NCBI GenBank assembly: GCA_949361645.1
Contig: OX442423.1
Span: 4,460,023 to 4,524,022, forward strand
From: Spongilla lacustris
Taxonomy: Eukaryota > Porifera > Demospongiae > Spongillida > Spongillidae
Reading direction: 5' to 3'
DNA: 64,000 bases
Positions 11,801 to 23,800 of the stretch are shown here, piece by piece. The notes below the pieces were generated by a model, which saw nothing but the letters and a program-made list of their open reading frames with translations, had not been told where the DNA came from and made no database searches. Numbering within the stretch: position 1 is the first letter of the stretch; each line of letters begins with the position of its first letter. Made by a program: the position numbers and the translations under genes.

Positions 11801-14800
11801 TTAATTATTTTTGGGACTTAATTTGGTACTGCGTTGATTTTTGTCTACTGAAATTGGTTTCTGTGGGATGCGACATCCAAAACAACTTTTAGCATATTTT
11901 TCCTGTGTTCTGATCTTAAGATAGACGTTTCTATTTAAAGTTTTTTACATTGATAAGTTGACAACGTGCGGTAGCAAAACTAATTTATGAATACATTAAG
12001 CTCACTCAATTCATGTAGAAAATGGATACAATTTTAGAAATGGTGTACATGTATTTTAAGAACGGAACATAGAAAAAAGTTGTGATGGATGTCTCATAGA
12101 AACTGATTTCAGTGGAAAAACATCAACGGGGTACCAAATTAAGTCCTAAACATTTGAACTTAAATAATTAATCCTTTTTTAACTTGAAAATTTAAGCCTA
12201 TAGAGCAATAAAATCAGGGAAAAACTTCTCTTTGACATTGCAGATAAAAAAGCTCTTCATCAGTGTGTGGACCGCTATATTGCTGCTTAATTTGACTGCC
12301 ACATTGCAATATAATTTCTCGATGCTGTCCCCCACTTTATCATATTTTGCATGTTAGAAAATAATAAATCGCCAGTGCTACAAAAAAGACAGTTTGCATG
12401 TGGATAAAAGTAACAATACAAAAGTTCCTTTCCACCCTGAAAAATGAAAATATAAAACACATACGGAAATATTCTAACTTTCACAACATGCAGTGTGTTG
12501 TGTTTATGCATACCTCTTTGATCTGTGAAGGCATGACATCATCCTGGTATTGCACGTTTACCACTCCAACATCAACAAAGGGAATTGAGCAAAGCAATGA
12601 TGCCAGATCTGCATGTTCTCCGCCAAGCATGCTTGCCAAAACTGTGATGAAATAATTTGCTGATGTAATCCCTTCATTAAATAACTAAATAATTAACCAG
12701 GTAAGTTATACACAGTATTGGTAAAGGTATTTTTAATGTTATGTGCCTTTACTACACTAAATATTGGATATTTGGTACATCTAACCCTTTTGATTTTACA
12801 CACGGTTATAAGCTTACCAGTATAGAAAATCTTCGTTAGTTTCCCCTACAACGGGTGTCATTACACAGAACAAAGTATTTACTTGCAAGCACAACAGTGT
12901 ATGACTACATGCACACATTGAAATTAAGTGTTAGATGTTGTTAGTACCCAGTAATGTCCTTAGAATAGGTTTCTGAGGGGGATTGGTTGGGTGCAGAGGG
13001 GAGCAGAAAAGAAATGTGTGGAACTTATTGTCCACTGTTGCAGATCAACATGACAGGATTCAGAACACAGCAGAACCCCTCTCTCTGTGGACACCTCTGA
13101 AACGCAGACATTTACTATGTCTACAATTCTGAGTTTTTAAAAATACATGTAAGTCAATGCTAAAAATTATCCAGCAAACATAATAGATCCAATTATACTA
13201 AATGCAAAACATTGCAGTTAAATAATTATATGATAGTATCATATTTTAAAACATGCATGTATAAATAGTGTTCCAAGTGTTGAAGGAGTAGGCCACATCA
13301 TAGGGCCACGTCAATACCACACAAAGGCTCACCAGTTCGGACAAGACTCATAGAGCCCCATGTGACCAAAATAAGCTGTTGTACATCAACATGGCGGCAT
13401 GGTGCGTCCAATGCAGATACATGTACCTCAATAATCAGGGCTGGATTAAATAGTGGTATCATATTTATTGTAAAAGTACAAGGAAAGGTAAACTTTAGTG
13501 ATTTAAAACACTAACAGTGAAAATGTCCAAATGCCACTAAAATTTGGCTGAAGTATGCAAAAAGAATGTGATCATGACCAGCAGCAACCATGTACATCTC
13601 TCTGCCAACAATTAGGTTCAACAGGACTCCTAGAGATCAGCTGTTGCATGACACTGGGCTGTGACATATCAGACATCTGTTAGGCGATGATTGGGATATG
13701 GGCAAGGCTAGCAAGGAGTACAATGTGCCCAGTTTTGATGAATTTTGAAGATGTATCCTGTTTTGTGTAAAATACTCCCGCCACTAATTTCATAAAAATG
13801 CTCAAGCCATGCTACACATGTAAAACATAATTAAGAAGTCTATCGAGTAATTAAAATGGGACCATTATTAGAACTGTTTAAAACATTCTTGTTTAATTCC
13901 TTTTGACTTATCACGGATGTCATCAGTTTTGATTGATTTTAAAGAGTTTTAATGCAGTTAATTAATCACATGCCAAATTTTAATTTATTGCTTAATCATT
14001 TATACACAACACTGTGTTAGCTAATTGTATAGCTAGACAAATAGCTGTTAGTTGCAATCATTAGCTATGCACATTATATATGTTAATCCATTGTTAAACT
14101 CACCATCGGATCTAATGGCAGAAACAACATGGTCAGCATAAAATGATTTACTTTCACTGCCACCTGTAATTACCTAGTAAGAAAAGAAAACACACACTCA
14201 TATGTAAATGCAAATGGAATTTATTATCTAGAAAAAGAAACCCTGGATACATATAATTCTTCACAAAACATAATATAACCTTAACTGCACTCTCCTCCAG
14301 GTCATAAGACAATGTACACACAGTACAGCAGCAAAATACTCATGAATGTCGAATACTCTAGTATGTAATTTGCTTTATTTATTTTATAGCCAAATATGCC
14401 CCATTTATATAATCTCATATAAGCCATGCACAAAACAGTTACACTTGTACTTAATCAACTCATAAATTAATGCATATTAAACAAGTACATGTACTGTACA
14501 TACCAAGGCAATCTGGGAAGAAATACATATTGATGATATTACCTTTCATCTATAAAATCTAATAACTAGTTACTTGTAAAAAAAAAATCTGTGCTATTAC
14601 AATGCCAACAAACCTTTGCTCCATCACTGGAGAAAGTGATATGCCTGCAAGGATGTTCTGTGAGGATTTTGACACCAACCTCCTGCAGCCTCTGTGCCAG
14701 TCTCTCTGGAAAGGTACCCAAACCGTTCTGAAGTGTGTAGAACAGCCATCTTTCCTGCACTGCTCTTTTAACCAGCTCTGGTGCATCAGCACTAATCGGA

Positions 14801-17800
14801 TCTGCATAATGTTACAAAAGAATTGTCAATCATCACAGCTGCCAATACTGGGGTCATTCTTGATGAATTTGTACAGCCCTAAAAGTGCAATGTTCTCATA
14901 CTGATATCATTCCCCATATAATACACAAAGTCACTGAATATTTGTACACCCTAGCTGTTCGGATACAGCCATCTGAGACTATTATTTTTGGCAAGCTAGA
15001 TTGTAGGCGTAACGATCAGTGATGGATTATTTATTTGGATAAAATTCATAATGAATTTTGTTATATTATTATCTTCCAATTCTCACCATTATAGAGGTAC
15101 CAACAAGGTTTTTAGTCTCTCATTCACTTGGGCAAGGACACTCTTTGAAAGTTTTTAATCCTCCCCACAAAGTTCTTTTGGACTCATGGCCGTAGACAAC
15201 TTTCAAAGTTTGGGGGTGGGGGGCTATAATAACTGAAAGGGGGTTTGGGGGAGCACTGTAAGCTCCCCTAATGGGGTCCAGGGCGAAGCCCCAGCCGCTT
15301 TAACTTATTTGTTGTTAGCAAAACCTTAACATTAAATGCAGAAATTGACCTGGCTGTATACGGTATAGCAACGAATGCTATTGCTATATGTACAATGATG
15401 CAACTTATACAAGAATCAAAATTGCATACATGTATGCGTGTATGTAATTTACAACACTTACAAGTCTTCAGCCATACAAACTAAATCAAACAAAAACTCC
15501 AAAAATACTGTGACGGCTGGCATTACGACCCACAAATTCGTTGGATACCAAGCAGATACATTTGATCTTGGTGGTTATGCAGTATCATGCAACTTCAAGA
15601 GTGACATAGTACGTCGTCGTATGCGATTAAACTATACATGTACTCACGATCGACTGCTATCAATGAATCACAGCTGTAAGTAGTTAATTCAGATACGGTT
15701 AACATTTTAATAATTTCTCTCAAGGAAAATTTTTTTGGGGGGGGCTCAAGCCCCCCCCCCCCCCCCCCAAGCCCCCCCCTTGTCTACGGCCTTGCATTGG
15801 TGACTATGAAAACACACTACATGTACCATGTAAACAAACACTTCTGATCAACAAACTTGAAAGCATGTAGTTGAGAATTGGTGCTGCACTTCTGCATCAT
15901 GCAGTTGATTTAATAAAGGTATTAGTAGGCACTGTGGAAATTTTTTAAAATGCTCAAAGGATTGGAATATTATTATCCTTAGGAAGAGCAAGAAAAGCTC
16001 AGGGGTGATTCTGAATCATTTTGGGTGGTGAATGATTTCTGCAAGCGGTCATTGGCAATGGCAATGTTAGTACAGCTGTCATATCACGCTTTTGTGCCTC
16101 TAGAGCTTGCTTCATTAGGAGATGGATCAATTAGAGATGCCTCGCTGCATTGGTTCTGAAAAGAACCCATGGTGTTTGACTCGTACATTACTACCATCCG
16201 TCACTGATGTCGCATATATCTATCAAAGAATCCTAACACTGAATACATTTCCCTAAATTATAAAATTCTCTGCATTTGTAGCAATATTTAGTATGGTTAC
16301 CACATGTCCAATAAATTATTTAAAATGATAATTATGGTTACTTTAGAGACTTCTGAGTAGTATGACATAATTTTCATATCTTAAGTCGAATTAATTTGGC
16401 TGTAATGAAGTTAAGCAGCACTCATGTCAAAAACCTTATATAAACAAACCTAACTTCAACACAAATTGGACTTAAGAGTTGAACAATTCCAGATGTAAAG
16501 CTACTATAATGAGCTATCTGTAACAATGAGCGCTTAAGTTTAGTGAAACTTAGCCTGAAGATATCTTAATGTTTTGAACCTGAAAACTCAGTCTCACATA
16601 AGAATTCCGACATTTTTAGTGATCCAAAATTAAAAGATATGATCACAGATATCACAAACAATGTTTTTATTTATTTATTTATTTTACATCCTGGTGTATA
16701 GTACCATATGATGCATCAGTTCAATGATGTTCAGTAACTGACGCATTGTAGAAGGTACCCAGTGCTTTGTCACATTTCAATGAAGGATAAATTATCTAGA
16801 GAAGACATTTCTTACCTTTGATGGGACACAGCGTTTTAGAGGCAAAAATCGTAGGTAGAAAAAGATATTCGATTTGAACAATAGTTAATAAATACAGGGC
16901 GTGTTTTAAAACTTAAAAACTAGTCTAGTCTATTGCAGAGGCATTCGACAGTCGTTCTGAATGATGAAGCACAATGAGCAGCACGAACCACAGCGAAGGG
17001 GCGCTGCAATCAGGACAATCAGCATATTAAAACTCCTGAAGACATCACTTCGAAGCGTATGAGAAACGACAGTACGTGGCATTGATGCTGATTCAAAGAA
17101 ATGCAGAGCTAAATCCATATGTGGTGGTTGAAGCGTTTTCGCACAGGTTTCTATTAATTAACCCTCGTATAGTGTGCTAAAAGGTTATATTCGATGCCCA
17201 GGAGTGTATCCATAGAAGTTCCCGAGTTGCCTGGAACCCCCCCCCCCCCTTGCTTCAAGGTTAAATAATACACAGTGACAGGAAAAATATCGAATTTCTA
17301 GCCTGCATCAACTTGGGTTTTTGCGAAGACCGTTGATAATGACTAAATCAATCATTGAGAGTGAGAAAGTCTACAGTGAATTTTGTTCCAAAACTAATCA
17401 ACCCCAAGATATTTTTCACCGTGTCTGACACGCATCGCGTAATTGTATAGCATTTGTTCTCTAATTAGTCCACCATATTGGTGCTCGTTTACTACAGAGA
17501 AGTATGGGCTTATACTTGTATGTAGTTCAGAGCGTCATACAGAGATAGATTATTGTGAAAACTGACATTTACTTGTTCCCTAGGAACATAACTTACCAAA
17601 AACCACCTAAAACCTAGCATAAGCCCATACAAGTTGATACAACATTTCCATGGTAAACCACGCACATACAACATACAACATTTCAACAGTAAACCAAGCA
17701 TAAGCCCATACAATAGTTCCACAGTAAACCAATATGAAGCAATTAATATAACACAATTTAAACCCAGGCGTCATCACGGATCTCCGGTACAGAATGTAGC

Positions 17801-20800
17801 CAGAGATATATATTATCTCTGATGTAGCAATCGTGGTGCAGATATATATATATATAATCTCAGCGTGGTGTAAGTAATACGAATGAATATAATTGTAGAT
17901 ATAATGAATGCCCCCCCCCCCCCCCCCCCCCTTAAAATCCTGGATAGGCACCTGATGCCGGTAAAAAATGGAAAAGTACATGTAAAAAAAAGCGGCTGGC
18001 CCCTCCCCCCATTGTGAACGTCACTTTAGACCACCCCATTCCAGAAATCCTGTATGTACATTTATTAAATAAGTACTGTATCGCATGCCTCTGGTATATC
18101 TTATACTCCAACCTGTAGCGGCACCGAGTAAGTTAAACTTCATAAAACATGAGATTGATCTTATCTAATTAACCCGGAATCACTAAACCTTAATTTACCC
18201 GAGATAAATTATGCTTCCAATGTAGCACGGCGGAAATTGACTTAAGAACGTGGGTGTGGCTGATATCTGGCATCATAACCAGCAACTCCTCCAAACAACC
18301 TGAGACTGTTCTTCCGTTCGTGCGAAGTTCGGTGGAGAGATGAAAAGTTGGGTACTGTTACTAGTACTTGCAGTACTCACTGTACTGAACCCTCCGGTCT
18401 GCGATGCCCAGCCACAACGTAAGCCAGCAGGCGGGTACTCGTTATTGACGTTATCTACTTAAAAAAAAAACTAAAAGCTGTAGGGATGAGGAACTTACAC
18501 GAAGGGGGATCTTTTGGTGGCGTAATCTCTCCTTATCCACTTACCATTGCCCCCTCCCCCTCCCCCTAGCTCCTAGCGCGTCTCACCGTTAATTCGTCAC
18601 GTATAAGCACGAGACTCACATAGGCCTATACCTCGTACACTAAAGCGCAGTAGCTGCCACGCATATCGATAGACATGTATCTATGTTCGTTGCAGTGTAC
18701 GGGGAGGAATACGGGACGTGTTATCATGTATTATACTACTAGTAGCATCAGGATTCCTCTACGCCTTTCTCTTTCTCTGTTACAGCACTATCTGACCCAC
18801 AGAGAATAGGGATTGTGTCAGGCGTGGTACTGTCCATCGCTGCAGTGGCAGCCATACTTCTTGTCCTGTTGTCTGTTGTGGAATGTGCATCTGGAGGCTC
18901 AAGTACCCACAGTAATGCATGAACTGCTGTTGTACATTTGTACCATATATAGCAAGCTTCTATTATGCCATGGCACATGTGCAGGACTAAACTGTGTGTA
19001 TTGTGTGTGGGATGACTTTAATGTAGTGCATGTTGAAGGTGATGAAATGATTCCTCAGTGTGTCAAATGTGAAGTTAACTGTGTTGTTTGTTTATGCCTG
19101 CCTGTGCCAAAGACAGGCACACATGCACTCCTGCCACTCACACCGAGTGTGCAGTTTGCCTTGCCAAATGCAATGCATACGCACACGCTTGCATCCTGTA
19201 ACAGGAAACTGTAGCACGACTACTGGAGAAGGCCAAAGTAGAGTACTATCACATGGACCTGCCCCAGAGTGCCTCAGATCATCCTGGTTACTGGCATATC
19301 TGTGAGGCATTCCCTCAAAACCTATAATGTCTTCTATTGAAACGTTATCCAGTTCCAGTATCTATTCTCTAAGAGAAAGTGAGTTGCATTTAGGAGAGGA
19401 ATGAAACAAGTTGATGTGCTTATTAATAATCCTACATAATGATATGACAAATAATGAATCTGCCCTTGCTGTATATGCCGCCACATCATTACATCAACTT
19501 GTTTTCTTCCTTTACCACCAGCACTCCTAAATCCAATTCACTTTCTCCTAGAATTTTTTTTTTAACCTTATAATCTCCAGGCTCACGTTGGACCAACTTT
19601 GAAGGCTTTTCCTGACAATTTTGGCTGAAAAAGTGGGGTTTGTAGATTTAATTGGAATGAGGTATTTCTTAGTGAATAGTGTACATGTACACAATAAGTC
19701 TGTGAGGAAGCAGGTCTTCTATCCACCACCCAGTCTATTGTGACCAAGTCCTAGCTGCACATTCATGTATGCACACAATGTTACATGTGAGGGCAGAGTA
19801 ACTTTCTGAATTGTGCATGTGAGCACTTCTATTTCTCATATTATTGTTCATTCTGTGTGTATTATCACATTCCTTTGATTCAGTAAACAAGATAAAAAGT
19901 TCAATTAACTGTACATGTACATACACTGCAGGCCACATTATAGAAGAGATTTTATGTTGGTATTTACATGTATGTCTTGCATGGCTGCATGCTTCTTGTA
20001 CAATGTAGCACCTAGTAGAATGATGTATTAATGCTGCTTGATCCAAGAATATAACTGGTTATATTTCTCAGTTTAATAAGAAAATTTCCCCTCTATGTCC
20101 ACAATAATGCCAGATTCTAGTACATGTAAGTTGCCAACATATTCATAACAGCATAAGAATAGCTGAGGTTGGTTGTCTTATACTTAAGCTCCGGGTAAGC
20201 CAATATATCGGAATCACATGTTAGTAGGTTCTATGCAGGATTTGAAGTACATGTATTATGAATATGATTAGCAAAATACCTGATTCCACTATATTGCCAA
20301 TGTGCCTTAGAATTAATTGGACTTTAGTGAGCGAATTTGGATAGAGCCATCCAAAACAATCTGGATAACACTCACTTGTTCCCACATTCAACCTTAAAAA
20401 CTAGCTCCTCTGTTTCCTGCTTCTTCTTCTAGATCTGATAAGATAAAATTCGCTAGGACAAGAGGTTTATTGCATTGTATCTTCGTCACGATTGAAGCAT
20501 AGTGTAAGCGGTTATGCGGAAGCACTAGAACCAACAAGTTTGACTTACTGCTAAGTTGGATTTGTTTTTTATTGTTTTAGTATGTTTTAGTAAGTAGGGT
20601 TATGTGTATGCTTGACACAAATTTCAATCATTAGCTAATTTAGTTTTGTTAGCCATAGCCCACAGCAGATTTTATTCCATTTGGAAGCCATACATGTAGT
20701 GTGAATCCCCCACCTCTTGTGGTTGATCTATTACATGTACACAGTTATCATGGGGGGGGGGGGGGGGGGGGGGGGGGGGTAAACTGCTGCTGCTGAAGCA

Positions 20801-23800
20801 CTCTTCACAAGTAAACACATACCTATGAGCGTATGCCAGACACATCTGTAGCTGTATGCGAGTGGCTAGCCCCACCAGGCCCCATCTTAATGTTATCACA
20901 GACATGGCGCTCCCAGACACACACAGGTTAAATAAAAAGTGATATAAAATAAATTTTATTACAATATAATTAGTGATGTAGGATTTGTAGACACAAATTG
21001 AGTAAAAAGTAAGGAAACAAGTAATTACGGAAACTATGAATTCATTAATTAATAAATATTACACAATTCTGGCAGGTAGATTTGCTAAATAACGTAGGCC
21101 TGTAAAATTTATAAATCAATGTATGTGTAACAGGGGTCATGTAAGGGTTACCATAAATCATATTCATTTAGGTGGTAGGACTATCATAATGTTACTATAG
21201 TACCTGTTGATAGCTGTTATGATAGTCCTATCGCCTAAATGAATATGATTTATGGTAACCTTACATGACCCCTGTGTAATTTCCGTAATTCCTTGTCTCT
21301 TTACTTTTTACTCAATCCAAATACTACATCACTTATTTATTTATTTATTTATTTTATTTTTTTTTTTTATATCTTATGTACATGTACATGTTGCCATTGA
21401 ATTGAGACTAGTTATATGTCAAAATTACTCCAATCATACAGAACTACTTGTAGACGGCTCTACTCTGTGTTCCCAGGAAGACACATGACCTTCTGGCTAT
21501 GCCAACATATGCTATTGGCATTCCACCCCTCATTCATCAGGTCTGGTATGCTGACAATGCCTCAGCCACTGGATCTGTCACCTGCTTACATGATTGGTGG
21601 GACAACTTAGTAACTCTTATGGCTATCATGTGACCCCTTGCAGCCCTGCATACAGAAGGTACCCTTCTCGGGTACCCCTGCCTTATCATTATTTGAGCAT
21701 TGGTGTGTTTGACTCAATCATTTTGCCTCCATCACTCAACCTCATGCTGCCTCTGTAGTTTTTATTCACGGCACAGCTAGCAAGTGCTAGAACCATTACC
21801 AACATCTTGTGATAGAATGAAACATCTTAATCACAGATTGACTGTTCGCCATTAAACCGTGTGTTAAATCAGTTTAACATTTTAAAAATAGTTTGTTCCT
21901 ATACCTCTTCGCTGGCACTTTCGAGCGTTGACTGATTCGGACTAATCTAAAGCATGAGTGTCACCATTTTGTGTTGTCAGAAGAGGTATAAGCCCGGATT
22001 TGGCGCTCGAAACTACCGTGTCTCTAATACTACCTACTTTTGCCTACATTTAGTTGTCCGCGCCACAAAACAACAAACAACACGTAGCAATATTCTAGAT
22101 AGTGCAGCTGTACACTATAGCTCTATTCAACTTAACAAACAACACTTTTACAATCGCTAAAAGGCTGCACCTTCACCAGCATACGAAGTTATATAAAAAC
22201 TGGAGTAACAAAAAGTGAAGGTGAAAAAAACAACTTCTGGCGCTCCAAGTTAATGAGATGTGCAGCTGAAGTATAGTTTTTAAATATAAATATGCCTTTA
22301 TAGAGGTATATAAACGCAATGGAATAGTGTTAAACAGGTTTAACACTTTGTTAAACCAGTTTAACACTTTGTTAAACCAGTTTAACACTTTGTTAAACCA
22401 GTTTAACATCGGTCAATCTATGATTAAAGACATAATACAGAGTAAATTGATACCAGCTGCTAGAATTCAACAAGAATACAAAATTGCTAAATGTGACACC
22501 AAAAAAGTTCAAAAGAGAGTAAAAATCCTTTACTTCTCCTGAGAACTAAGCTCCCAACCTCCCTCCAATGGTGTTAGTACAGGAAAAAGCCCTGCCTTCA
22601 AAGTGGTTATTGGTTCTCCCCATTCAAAAATCCAGTTTGCTCTAAACAAAGCCCCTTGATACGGCTGGTTTCCCATCAATGTATCAATCAACTGTACTTG
22701 TGGCAAGAGCCTTTCCACTTTTCCATCACACGCACATGTACCGTAACCGTATCCTGCCCAAAAGGTATCTGTCCTCCAATTAGGGATTTCACAGCCAAAT
22801 TGAGTACTGTCAAATCAAACACTTGAAAATCATTAAAACCACCACTGTGATCTTTAAAATTAGGTTGATGGCAGCTTGAATTATTGTGCATGTAATCACT
22901 GTTAAAAATGAGAGAGTGATGACATTAATATCGTGGTGACATCGATATCTAGGTATTATAGAAAATTGATATTACATTGCAAGTGACTGTTTGCTTATGC
23001 AACTTCTAATACTTTAGGGTTCACTATCACGCTTTCCTTGATTCAAAACATAGTGCAGCACAAAAGGCCACACATGCATAACCATCATGTGCGTTGATTA
23101 TTAATTATTGTACTCATCCTATTATTATAGTGCTTTTAATTAACACATATCAGGTGTTAAAAAAAAGGATTACAAGACAGCCTTACGTGTACATGTAGCC
23201 CATATGTTTCTGAAGTGTGGGGAAGTATATTGTAATGCCAAACCGCGTGCCAAACTAAAATGCATATTACAGTTTTTTTTTGTGAACACAAATCTGTAAC
23301 TGGGACAGTGACAGCAAAATCACCCTTGTGTGGTATTTAATTTTATCACTATAAAAATAGTACATTACAGAAAACAATATACATGTACATGTACCTTCAT
23401 AAACAGGTGGCCTTTTCCATTTCAAATTTTGCACACTTATCGTCATCATCATCTCCCACCCTCCCACCCTCCCCCTCCTCTCTCTCTCTTCATAAAATGA
23501 ACACCACTATCAGATTAATTAATACACAAGAGCATGCACTCCTCATAGGTAGGACTACTGAACTTGCCTGACTTTTCCTTCACCATTCCACGAAGCAAAG
23601 ACCCATGCTTTTCAATAAGCTGACTAAATCTTGGAAAGCAGGCCTTGAAGCTCAGATCATGTGCATTACCTGCAAATATCCCGTGACACATTGGATCACC
23701 AATGTAGTCTGCAACCTACATGGAGATAAAACTATCTTTCAAATTTGTGTGGCTAACCATACTGCACTAGTTGTAATAACCATATACATGCATGCATATA

